A stretch of 64,000 nt of DNA from Acinetobacter piscicola (GTDB lineage Bacteria; Pseudomonadota; Gammaproteobacteria; Pseudomonadales; Moraxellaceae). The notes beneath the pieces are model-generated. The model was not told where the DNA came from. It saw only the letters and a program-made list of their open reading frames with translations, and searched no databases. Shown here piece after piece: positions 8,579-15,929 of the stretch. The stretch spans positions 124,001 through 188,000 of the forward strand of contig NZ_NIFO01000001.1 in assembly GCF_002233755.1 (NCBI RefSeq). Reading direction: 5' to 3'. Each line of letters begins with the position of its first letter. Position 1 is the first letter of the stretch. A program made the translations under genes and the position numbers.

Positions 8579-8708
8579 AATTATTGTGTTGTTTTAGCTA
8601 AAACAAAATGATTCGAACAAACAGTTCAGATAAACAGTTCCAAATTAAAAAACTTAGATTCTTAGATGAAGTACAACAATATTTTCCAAAGAAATTATAT
8701 GCTTTTTC

Positions 8709-8748
8709 AGTATTGTCTCGTCTTTAATCGATGAGACAATACTGTTTT
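8709..8748 (+). terminator. Rho-independent terminator after the gene at 7754
   Basis: AGTATTGTCTC (8709-8719) pairs with GAGACAATACT (8733-8743), followed by GTTTTC. The 11-bp perfect stem with a T-rich tail reads on the plus strand, facing the pseudogene on the other strand. Confidence 0.65.
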
Positions 8749-8760
8749 CTGTACTAAAAA

Positions 8761-9006
8761 TTAGTGACGTGGAATCCGAACGGTTAGCGCTGTCCATAAA
8801 GCTGCGATTACTTGCAACGCGCATATAACCAAAAATCCAGTAGCGAAGCTTCCTGTTAATTGACTAAACTTACCGATCAAAACTGGTGCAATAAAAACTC
8901 ATTCAAGAATGATGTTACTCGGAACCTTAAAGAAGAAGTAACCAATGAAAAACATACAGACACCAATGTCGTATGCAACATCATTAAGCTTAAGTGCTTG
9001 ACTCAT
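8761..9006 (-). pseudogene. Internally deleted MFS transporter (anion:cation symporter-like) remnant
   Basis: Read on the minus strand from an ATG at 9006, the first 35 codons give MSQALKLNDVAYDIGV... FFIGYFFFKVPSNIILE, the first-helix region of ACS-type MFS carriers (FIGYF...VPSN). A TGA follows directly at 8899-8901. In the same frame come 45 residues typical of the last helix and tail of such a carrier (VFIAPVLIGKFSQLTG ... LTVRIPRH) and a TAA at 8761-8763. About 350 residues expected in between are missing. Both ends keep frame and good codon sense, so this looks like a recent single large deletion. The original substrate cannot be told. No function is expected. Confidence 0.82.
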
Positions 9007-9185
9007 TTGTAATTTGGTAAAAAATATTTATTCGATCTATAAAGTTAATTAGGTATCTATTTCAATTTGAATAAGATGGATATTGTAAAATTACACAGCA
9101 GATAAGAATTCAATTGTTTAATTGATTTGAGTTAACTAAGATTAGATTGCTCCAAGCGTCTATTAATAATCATTTTTTTAAACTT

Positions 9186-9323
9186 TTAAAACTCAGTTAT
9201 TTTAATATCTTTCCAGCTCAAGTGATTCATACCTCGATCATCAGCTTCAATTGTTGCTGAACTTAACGTATTTTTTGTCTTATCATTTTGATCTGTGATA
9301 TTAAAAAATATATGACAATAGTT
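9186..9323 (-). pseudogene. Possible 3' fragment of a decayed gene
   Basis: An open minus-strand stretch of 45 codons has no start codon at its upstream end. It reads plausibly as protein (ITDQNDKTKN, ATIEADDRGMNHLSWKD, ITEF then TAA). Composition is more protein-like than the surrounding AT-rich spacer. It lies just upstream of the MFS pseudogene and may be the tail of a gene lost with it. I cannot name the family, and a chance open frame is possible. Confidence 0.3.
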
Positions 9324-9417
9324 TTAAAACCTGCGCTGTATGCCTATTTTAATATTGAGATTTAGGGTGATGATGGTCAAATAGTTTTTGTGAATTATTA
9401 TTTTTATTAAAAATAAA

Positions 9418-9605
9418 ACACTCCAGAGATGCCGCTGCATGGTCGTTACCCTGAACCCGATGAGTTCAAGGTGGACGTGACGTACACTTAATGGGTTTCC
9501 CACTCAAGGTGGGCATACACTCAAAATATACAGAACACATCCATAAGTTTAAGTATCGGCAGGGGAATAGACGTACTGGCGAACACCCTAGAGTTGTATT
9601 AAGTA
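9418..9605 (-). ncRNA. ssrS: 6S RNA
   Basis: On the minus strand, immediately downstream of zapA, the sequence contains the conserved 6S features. The 5' half has CCCCTGCCGATACTT and the 3' half has ACCTTGAACTCATCGGGTTC and GCAGCGGCATCTCTGG, as in pseudomonad 6S RNAs. The two halves can pair into the long rod with a central bubble that mimics an open promoter. 6S RNA binds the sigma70 holoenzyme and damps transcription in stationary phase. Linkage to zapA is the classic gammaproteobacterial arrangement. The ends are estimated to within about 10 bases. Confidence 0.85.
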
Positions 9606-9697
9606 TACATAATTTAAGGATTGAGGCAAATCACCAAAGCTCATAAATTATAAACACAGACCTCAAAAACCAATCGATCGCACGGAAAAAAAGCAGA

Positions 9698-9982
9698 TTA
9701 TTCCGCTTTTTCAACCTCTTCCAAAATGTCGCCCAACAGTCGTTCACATTGTGCATATTCTTGTAACGATTTATTCATGGTCAATACTTCTTGCATTAGC
9801 TCCAAAGCAACCATGATCACCAGTTTATTGTGTTCAACATTAGGAGCTTTCCGACGGAACTCCTGAAACTTGTCATTTAAAAGCTGACCTGCTTTTTCCA
9901 AATCAGCCTTTTTATCTGAAGTCGTCGCTAAACGAAACACTTGTTCAATCAGACGTAATTCAACCGTCGCATGTTCAGTCAT
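9698..9982 (-). CDS. zapA: Cell division protein ZapA
   Basis: A 94-residue Z-ring-associated protein that bundles FtsZ protofilaments at midcell. The N-terminal half contains the ZapA globular domain (VELRLIEQVFRLATT), followed by a coiled-coil helix (KLVIMVALELMQEVLTMNKSLQEY ends the conserved part). Length matches the family. It follows the coiled-coil gene upstream with only two bases between, so the two are probably cotranscribed, with 6S RNA downstream. This synteny (zapA, 6S RNA, ygfB-pepP on the other side) strengthens the call. Confidence 0.9.
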   Translation of the reverse strand: MTEHATVELRLIEQVFRLATTSDKKADLEKAGQLLNDKFQEFRRKAPNVEHNKLVIMVALELMQEVLTMNKSLQEYAQCERLLGDILEEVEKAE

Positions 9983-9984
9983 AC

Positions 9985-10536
9985 TTAAACTTCCTCATTC
10001 ACTTCTGTCGGATGAGCAAGTTGTTGAATTTCTTGCGCATGATGATCTTGTTCAGTTCCCAAAATCGAAAGACGTTGAATAATCGCTTCAACTTTAGCTT
10101 TGGCTTGTTCATTTTTCTGAATTAAGCGTTCACGTTCATCTTTAAGATTTTTAATATCTTGTAAATGATGACGTTGTTCATTCACTATTTTTTCTTTCAC
10201 AAGGCGTAATTCATTGCGTTCAGCTAGAATTTCTTGAAAACGATTTTTTAAATCCGTACAACTTTTTTCCAAACGACCATAACGTTCAGCTAACGATGTC
10301 GCATCGGTATTGAGTTGTTGGAATTGTCCTTGCAACTGAGTGAGTTGATCAGTAAGTGACTCAATTTCATCCTGTTTTTGAGTAATAATACTGTTTTTAT
10401 GACTAATTTGAGAATGAGCTTGCTCTTCGCTGTTATCTTTTTCTTTTAACAGCGATGCATTTTCTTTCTCAACATTTTCAATTCGTGTTTTTAAAACACC
10501 AATATGCGTCTGTAGACGCTGTAATTGTTCTAACAT
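9985..10536 (-). CDS. Coiled-coil protein, extended TIGR02449-like, cotranscribed with zapA
   Basis: The start is placed at ATG 10536 (MLEQLQRLQTHIG), because a longer frame would run into the divergent ygfB gene. The 183-residue product is almost wholly coiled coil: heptad-like Leu/Ile with many Glu, Gln and Lys from residue 1 to ~165, and no signal or membrane segment. The C-terminal part (LKDERERLIQKNEQAKAKVEA) resembles the short ~70-residue TIGR02449 coiled-coil proteins found between zapA and ygfB in Pseudomonas. Here the protein is more than twice that length. It lies two bases upstream of zapA, which suggests a role in division or Z-ring architecture (ZapB-like). That role is inferred from position and shape. 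Confidence 0.75.
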   Translation of the reverse strand: MLEQLQRLQTHIGVLKTRIENVEKENASLLKEKDNSEEQAHSQISHKNSIITQKQDEIESLTDQLTQLQGQFQQLNTDATSLAERYGRLEKSCTDLKNRFQEILAERNELRLVKEKIVNEQRHHLQDIKNLKDERERLIQKNEQAKAKVEAIIQRLSILGTEQDHHAQEIQQLAHPTEVNEEV

Positions 10537-10601
10537 ATCGAGGTCGCACAGATTCGCAATCAAAGGTAATATATAGAGAAGTATAGAGATTGGATAAGCG
10601 A

Positions 10602-11234
10602 ATGCAAGACGATATTTCAGGTTGGTCGGATTGGAACCAAAATTTTGATGAGATTGAAGAAATTTCAAGCCCGAGTGAGTTACATGGCTTAGTCACAGGT
10701 ATAGTTTGTGTTACGGAAGCGCCAACTCGTGATGAATGGTTACAAATTTTATCAACGCTAGATGTACCAAAAATAGACGATGCTGCGATTGCACTTCTAG
10801 CTGAAGAAGCGGAAGACATTTCACATGCATTATCTGAAGACGATTTAGACTATTTACCAATGCTTCCAGATGATGAACATACATTATCTGAGCGTGTTCA
10901 AGCTTTAGCAGATTGGTGTGAGGGTGTTGTTTTAGGATTTGGCTTAGCGTCAGGACGTATTCGTTCTGACGAACAAGAGCTGATCGAAAGTTTACAAGAT
11001 GTTGCGTCAGTCGAATTTGATGAATCAGATGATGATGAAGAGGGGGAAGCAAGCTACCTCGAACTATACGAGTTTGTACGCTTGATCCCAATATCATTAT
11101 CCATGGGACGTAAAAAAGTTGCTGTTGCTGAAAGTTCTTTGCTACAAAATTTGCATAGTAAGATGAAACAAGCAACGGATGGTTCTGATACAAGTAATTT
11201 GGTTGAAATGTTTACTCCGCATCGCCCAAGTTAA
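10602..11234 (+). CDS. ygfB: YgfB/YecA (UPF0149) family protein
   Basis: About 210 residues. ATG 10602 is preferred over an upstream in-frame TTG at 10590 because GGATAAG lies at the right distance before it. The protein is acidic and helical with UPF0149 hallmarks: SELHGLVTGIVC near the start, ADWCEGVVLGFGLA in the middle and an acidic DESDDDEEGE stretch before the C-terminal helices. It lies upstream of pepP, the conserved ygfB-pepP-ubiH-ubiI order of gammaproteobacteria. In Pseudomonas, YgfB has been linked to control of an autolysin/antibiotic-resistance regulator; whether that holds here is unknown. Confidence 0.85.
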   Translation: MQDDISGWSDWNQNFDEIEEISSPSELHGLVTGIVCVTEAPTRDEWLQILSTLDVPKIDDAAIALLAEEAEDISHALSEDDLDYLPMLPDDEHTLSERVQALADWCEGVVLGFGLASGRIRSDEQELIESLQDVASVEFDESDDDEEGEASYLELYEFVRLIPISLSMGRKKVAVAESSLLQNLHSKMKQATDGSDTSNLVEMFTPHRPS

Positions 11235-11361
11235 AAGATCTAATTATTTTCAAAAATGATGCAAATATTCTGTAAAGGGTATTTGCATTTTTTATGCCGT
11301 GATTGTAAGTTAAGGTCATAATTAACAGATTCAATGATTTGAAATATAAGCTGAATATAAA

Positions 11362-12684
11362 ATGAAATTAAGCCAAGCAGATTTTCAGGAACGTCGTGAC
11401 CGCCTCGCTGAGCAAATGGGTCCGAATAGTATTGCGATTATTGCAACCAGTCCTGAAGTGATGCGTAATAGTGATGCTGATTATAAATTCCGTACCGATA
11501 GTAGTTTTTTTTACTTAACAGGATTTGCTGAACCAGAAGCAGTCGCAGTGATTGAAACGGATCGAACTGGTCAAGACTATACTTATAGTTTGTTTTGTCG
11601 AGAACGTAACCGTGAGATGGAAATTTGGAATGGTTATCGTGCAGGCATAGACGGCGCAATTGATGATTATGATGCAGATGAAGCCTATGCAATAGATTTA
11701 CTCGATGAAGAAATTATTGCCAAAATTTTAAATAAAGAAAAATTATTTTATCGAATCGGACAACGTGCCGATTTTGATGCAAAAGTAAGTACATGGATTA
11801 AAAAAGCCAATCAAACTGGGCGTGGTTTTGGTGTTCCTACGCAATTGGTACAGCTTGATCAAATTTTAGATGAAATGCGTGTATTTAAATCTTCGAAAGA
11901 AATTGAATTGATGCAAATCGCTTCCAACATCAGCGCTGAAGCACATACCCGTGCGATGCAGAAAGTCCGTCCTGAAATGATGGAATATGCTTTAGAAGCT
12001 GAATTGAATTACATCTTTGGTCAGAATGGTTGTGTTCCTGCATATAACAGTATTGTTGGTGGCGGTGAAAATGCCTGTATTTTGCATTATGTAGAAAATA
12101 ATAAACCGTTAAAAGATGGTGACTTGGTTCTAATCGATGCGGCATGCGAATACGAATATTATGCCTCAGATATTACCCGTACATTTCCTGTAAATGGAAA
12201 ATTTAGTCCTGAGCAGAAAGCCTTATATCAAGTTGTACTTGATGCGCAAATTGCAGCGATTGATGCGGTTCAAATAGGTCTTTCATATAAAGAACCTCAC
12301 AACGTTGCAGTTCGTATTTTAGTGCAAGGTTTGTTGGATTTGGGCATTATGCAAGGGGACATTGAACATATTATCGAAACTGAAAGCTATCGTAATACTT
12401 ATATGCATGGCACAGGTCATTTGATTGGTATGGATGTGCACGATGTCGGTTCATATAAAAATGAAGATGGTGAATGGCGTGTGTATGAAGCGGGCATGGT
12501 GGTTACTGTAGAGCCGGGCTTATATATTGCACCTGACGATGAATCTGTTGATGCGAAGTGGCGTGGTATTGGTATTCGTATTGAAGATGATGTGGTTGCA
12601 ACAGAAAATGGTCCATTGGTTTTGACCAAAAATGTTGTGAAGTCGGTTGAAGATATTGAAGCTTTAATGGCCAAGTCGAGATAA
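11362..12684 (+). CDS. pepP: Xaa-Pro aminopeptidase (aminopeptidase P)
   Basis: A cytoplasmic dinuclear-metal (Mn) peptidase that removes the N-terminal residue next to proline. The 440-residue length and two-domain layout match E. coli PepP. The metal ligands are visible in the C-terminal pita-bread domain: two aspartates (LIDAACEYEYYASDITRTF region), His in HGTGHLIGMDVHD, Glu in VTVEPGLY and Glu in GIRIEDDV. The N-terminal domain starts SQADFQERRDRLAEQM, typical of the family. It follows ygfB after ~130 bp and is likely in the same transcription unit. Confidence 0.95.
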   Translation: MKLSQADFQERRDRLAEQMGPNSIAIIATSPEVMRNSDADYKFRTDSSFFYLTGFAEPEAVAVIETDRTGQDYTYSLFCRERNREMEIWNGYRAGIDGAIDDYDADEAYAIDLLDEEIIAKILNKEKLFYRIGQRADFDAKVSTWIKKANQTGRGFGVPTQLVQLDQILDEMRVFKSSKEIELMQIASNISAEAHTRAMQKVRPEMMEYALEAELNYIFGQNGCVPAYNSIVGGGENACILHYVENNKPLKDGDLVLIDAACEYEYYASDITRTFPVNGKFSPEQKALYQVVLDAQIAAIDAVQIGLSYKEPHNVAVRILVQGLLDLGIMQGDIEHIIETESYRNTYMHGTGHLIGMDVHDVGSYKNEDGEWRVYEAGMVVTVEPGLYIAPDDESVDAKWRGIGIRIEDDVVATENGPLVLTKNVVKSVEDIEALMAKSR

Positions 12685-12748
12685 TTTTGTATTTGAATAG
12701 TCGATGAAATATCCGATTTATCAAAAGTAAATATGGAAAAAGTTCTAG

Positions 12749-13549
12749 ATGGTCATAACAGAATCTCCAGCTACTCAGAGTGAATATCAACTTATTTCTG
12801 AATGGCTTGAATCACGATTTTATCACTGTATTGGTGTCACGGCTTTTCTTGAGCAAACGAAAGTCGTAGATGCTCAATGGCATCTTTTGCGGTTATATGA
12901 TCCAAACAGACCAGATGTACTTTTAGGTGTTGCTGTGGTACTTGCAAAAGGCACATGCTTTTGGTTACCAGAAGCGTCTTGTTTTGCTGAATTGCTTTGC
13001 CCATCGATGATGAATTTCCAACCACGTCGGATTGTAACCACCTCCGTTGGTCGTGATGTATTGCGTAGTGTTGTAGTGCCTCGGGTACACATGTCACGAG
13101 AGTACGATCAATGGATCATGGTCTGTACAGGTCGTTTCCCACAAGCGAATGGGCGTATGGCAAATTTGTCAGATATCACCCGTCTTGTGGAATATCAGCA
13201 CCAATATAATGAAGAGCGTTCAGTCGAGGAAGTATCAGACTGGAACATACTCATCGCGCAAGAAAAGGTTGCTGTATATGAAGTAGATAGTCAGATTGTG
13301 TCTATTGTTCGGTTTGGAATAGAAACAGATCGGCTGGTCAGCATAGGTGGAACTTACACATTTCCAGCGTATCGTCGGCAAGGTTTTGCTGAGTGTGTAG
13401 TTGCATTTGTCGTTGATCGAATCGTTTCCACTGGGCGTATCGCCCACTTAATTGTTGATATTGATAACCAAGCTGCGGTCGCACTTTACCACCAGATGGG
13501 TTTTGAGTGTGTAGGGGAGTCGTATGTAGCCTATCCAGCGTATGTATAA
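12749..13549 (+). CDS. GNAT family N-acetyltransferase
   Basis: A 266-residue protein whose C-terminal half carries the GNAT acetyl-CoA pocket (GTYTFPAYRRQGFAECVVAF, near residues 200-218) and the terminal ALYHQMGFECVGE motif. The N-terminal half (~130 residues) is not obviously acetyltransferase-like and may be a degenerate second GNAT domain, as in the FR47-like group. The gene lies 65 bp after pepP, where ubiH is usually found. The substrate is unknown. The family call is firm for the C-terminal domain only. Confidence 0.8.
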   Translation: MVITESPATQSEYQLISEWLESRFYHCIGVTAFLEQTKVVDAQWHLLRLYDPNRPDVLLGVAVVLAKGTCFWLPEASCFAELLCPSMMNFQPRRIVTTSVGRDVLRSVVVPRVHMSREYDQWIMVCTGRFPQANGRMANLSDITRLVEYQHQYNEERSVEEVSDWNILIAQEKVAVYEVDSQIVSIVRFGIETDRLVSIGGTYTFPAYRRQGFAECVVAFVVDRIVSTGRIAHLIVDIDNQAAVALYHQMGFECVGESYVAYPAYV

Positions 13550-13715
13550 ACAAGAATATGTATAAAAATAATAAAATATTTTATTTGTAATTAGATTATT
13601 ATTTTTAATTATAAACACATAAGATATTGAAATTTATTAAAAATAAAAATGATACGCGGATTCATTTTGATTGTTTTTTATTTTGATCGTATTTTAATTT
13701 CATACTTACTATTCG

Positions 13716-13727
13716 GTAAGTACTTAC
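13716..13727. promoter_or_regulatory. 12-bp perfect palindrome upstream of the DsbA/MBL gene pair
   Basis: GTAAGTACTTAC, with a nearby CATACTTACTATTC that repeats the half-site, lies ~95 bp before the DsbA-like start. Overlapping half-sites of this sort are typical of TetR- or MarR-type operators. No such regulator gene is adjacent, so this is a candidate only. Confidence 0.35.
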
Positions 13728-13819
13728 AAAAAGTAAGCTTGTCATTTAGTATAGATATTATCCAAAGAAAAATGTGATTTTGCACATATTTCAATCCTTA
13801 TATTAAATGAGAAAAAGTT

Positions 13820-14473
13820 ATGGCTACTCCAATGTTACATTGGATTTTAGATCCTATCTGCGGCTGGAGTTATGGCGCATTACCTTTAATTAATGCAGTT
13901 GAAGCAGCATTCCCTGATTTACAACGTCTACACTTTGGTGGATTGTATAGTGAAGATCATCAGCCACAAATGACTGCAACGATGCGTACCCAAATCATTC
14001 ACTATGATGAGCAAATCCATCAGCTTACTGGTGTTGTTTTTGGTGATGCTTATAAAAATGGATTATTAAAAGATCATCAACTTTTTATGAATTCTATACC
14101 TGCAACACATGCTTTACTCGCAGTTGAGCAAGGTTTGGGACATCATGCAAGTGTGTCTTTTTTGAACTTGATACAACAAGGCTATTATCAGCAAGGTTTA
14201 AATATTACACAATATGATGTGATTGCCCAACTCACTTCCAAATTAGGTGTGAGTGATGAGCAATGGTCAAAATATTTAGGTGCTATAGATCAACAGCAAA
14301 TTGATGAATCTATTCATCATGCCCGTAGACTGTTGTCACAAGTTCAAGGTCATGGTTTTCCAACCTTGGTATTTGAAAATCAAAATGGTGAAATAAATAA
14401 GATCGCCGTTCAACATTTTTACAATAAATCACAGGACTTCGTGAGTTTTGTGGCGCAACAACTTAAACATTAA
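13820..14473 (+). CDS. DsbA/FrnE-like thioredoxin-fold protein with a single active-site cysteine
   Basis: A 217-residue protein of the DsbA-family thioredoxin fold (COG3531-like). It begins WILDPICGWSYGALPL, where relatives usually carry a C-x-x-C pair (DPLCGWCYG-type). Here the second position is serine, leaving C-G-W-S. The cis-proline loop is visible near the end (GHGFPTLVFE). There is no signal peptide, so it acts in the cytoplasm. A one-cysteine site suggests isomerase-like, glutathione-dependent or non-redox function. It is followed 33 bp later by a periplasmic metallo-beta-lactamase-fold gene, so the two are probably cotranscribed. Confidence 0.75.
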   Translation: MATPMLHWILDPICGWSYGALPLINAVEAAFPDLQRLHFGGLYSEDHQPQMTATMRTQIIHYDEQIHQLTGVVFGDAYKNGLLKDHQLFMNSIPATHALLAVEQGLGHHASVSFLNLIQQGYYQQGLNITQYDVIAQLTSKLGVSDEQWSKYLGAIDQQQIDESIHHARRLLSQVQGHGFPTLVFENQNGEINKIAVQHFYNKSQDFVSFVAQQLKH

Positions 14474-14506
14474 TTGAATCACTTTAAATATAACTGAGGT
14501 CATCAT

Positions 14507-15367
14507 ATGAAATTATTTTTAAAATCACTTTTGGTCAGTTCAATCGCTCTAAGCGCTTCTGCCTTTGCCGCAGAATTAAGCTATAAAGTTTATAATCCGC
14601 AAACTCAAGCGATTTTCCCTGTGACATCCACTTTGATCACGGGTGAAAAAGATGCTGTATTGGTTGATGCGCAATTTAGTGTAAACGATGCGAAGAATCT
14701 GGTAAAAATCATTCAAGACAGTGGTAAAAGTCTAAAATATATTGTAATTACAGCAGGTGATCCAGATTATTATTTTGGGTTAGAACCGCTTGTTCAGGCA
14801 TTTCCAGATGCCAAAGTGATTGCTACACCTGAAGTGGTTAAGCATATTCAAGCAACGAAAGAGGGGAAATTTGCGTATTGGGGGCCAATCTTAAAATCAG
14901 GCGCACCATCACAAATCATTGTTCCCAATGTGATTGAAGATAAATCCATAGAGCTGGAAGGTGAACGAATTGAAATTAAAGCACCGGGTAAATATGCATC
15001 TTATTTGTGGGTTCCAAGCAATCGTACTATTTTAGGTGGTGTAGGTTTGTCATCGGGTATTCATTTGTGGACTGCGGATACACAAAGTAAAGAAGCGCGT
15101 GATGAATGGAAAAAAGTGCTTAAACAAATGAATCGTTTGCGACCTAGTGCCGTGATTCCGGGTCACTATATCGGTGATATTCCTACTGGGACACAAGCCA
15201 TTGACTTCACGTATCATTATCTTGCTGATGTAGATAAAGTCTTAAAAGATCATAAAGATTCTGCATCTGTGATCGCAAAGTTAAAAGAAAAATATCCGAA
15301 CTTTGCTGATGAAAGTTCTTTAGAGCTCAGTTCTAAAGTGCTGACTGGAGAAATGGAGTGGAAATAA
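14507..15367 (+). CDS. Exported metallo-beta-lactamase-fold protein lacking the HxHxDH motif
   Basis: A 286-residue protein with a clear signal peptide (LLVSSIALSASAFAAE, cleavage near residue 21), so periplasmic. The MBL fold is recognisable: TSTLITGEKDAVLVDAQF (beta strands), IVITAGDPDYYFGLEPLV at the usual metal-motif position, VGLSSGIHLWTAD and VIPGHYIGD. The canonical T-H-x-H-x-D-H is replaced by T-A-G-D-P-D-Y, so the first three histidines are lost while the later histidines remain. It may have lost metal-dependent catalysis or bind one metal. The function is unknown; antibiotic hydrolysis is not implied. Confidence 0.78.
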   Translation: MKLFLKSLLVSSIALSASAFAAELSYKVYNPQTQAIFPVTSTLITGEKDAVLVDAQFSVNDAKNLVKIIQDSGKSLKYIVITAGDPDYYFGLEPLVQAFPDAKVIATPEVVKHIQATKEGKFAYWGPILKSGAPSQIIVPNVIEDKSIELEGERIEIKAPGKYASYLWVPSNRTILGGVGLSSGIHLWTADTQSKEARDEWKKVLKQMNRLRPSAVIPGHYIGDIPTGTQAIDFTYHYLADVDKVLKDHKDSASVIAKLKEKYPNFADESSLELSSKVLTGEMEWK

Positions 15368-15372
15368 TTTAA

Positions 15373-15495
15373 GGGTTATTGTGTTATGAAATTTCTATTT
15401 GCATCATAATCAATAAACCAAAAGAAGTTCGTTATGCATCATTTGATCTGTTTTTAGATAAAGTGATGCGTAATGTAAATATCTTGGATAAATAA
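15373..15495 (+). other. Possible decayed coding fragment in the 15368-15929 spacer
   Basis: An open stretch of 40 codons ending at TAA 15493-15495 lacks a start. It contains IIINKPKEVRYASFDLFLDKVMRN, broken here for length (IIINKPKEV then RYASFDLF), which loosely recalls the start of SRPBCC/polyketide-cyclase proteins (I-N-x-P-K-E-V). It may be the remnant of a lost gene. The rest of this 562-bp spacer shows only AT-rich sequence and a terminator-like hairpin at 15747-15770. Chance is a serious alternative. Confidence 0.2.
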
Positions 15496-15746
15496 ATTTT
15501 AGATCATTGGATTGTTTTATATCAGTGATATTTAACTTTAATATCATCTTGAAAATGTGTTCTTTTAACCATTCAAATTGTTTGTGATATCAACAATGCT
15601 AATGTTGTTTAAGTGCAAAGGACTGGAGTGTATTCACTGAAATATCACGTAGCCTTGCAGGCTTAACTGATTAATATTGACTGTGATCTTTTAAATTGAT
15701 TGAAATGGCATTACCAAACGAACGCAGTTGCTTTTATTTTTTAGGT

Positions 15747-15770
15747 CAATACAGCTTTGTATTGGTTTTT
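15747..15770 (+). terminator. Terminator-like hairpin upstream of ubiH
   Basis: CAATAC (15747-15752) pairs with GTATTG (15759-15764), extended by two weaker pairs, and is followed by GTTTTT. It lies 400 bp after the metallo-beta-lactamase-fold gene and 160 bp before ubiH, separating the two transcription units. Confidence 0.5.
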
Positions 15771-15929
15771 GAGGATGGTTTTTTATATTAGGAACAACGT
15801 ATTGATTCAGTACAAATAAAATAACAATTTCCTATTTCAATATAAAAATAGCTGACCTTCATGTAATATAAAATTAATCAAGATTATAAGTATTCAGTAA
15901 GCTGAATCGCGTATAGAAAGGATCAAAGC

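Noticed and set aside
8608..8727. 39-codon plus-strand frame after the unknown gene
   Set aside because: No convincing ribosome site, and its last codons lie inside the terminator stem at 8709-8743.
14507..15367. Beta-lactamase conferring antibiotic resistance
   Set aside because: The fold is metallo-beta-lactamase-like but the metal motif is missing, and the family is mostly unrelated to antibiotics.
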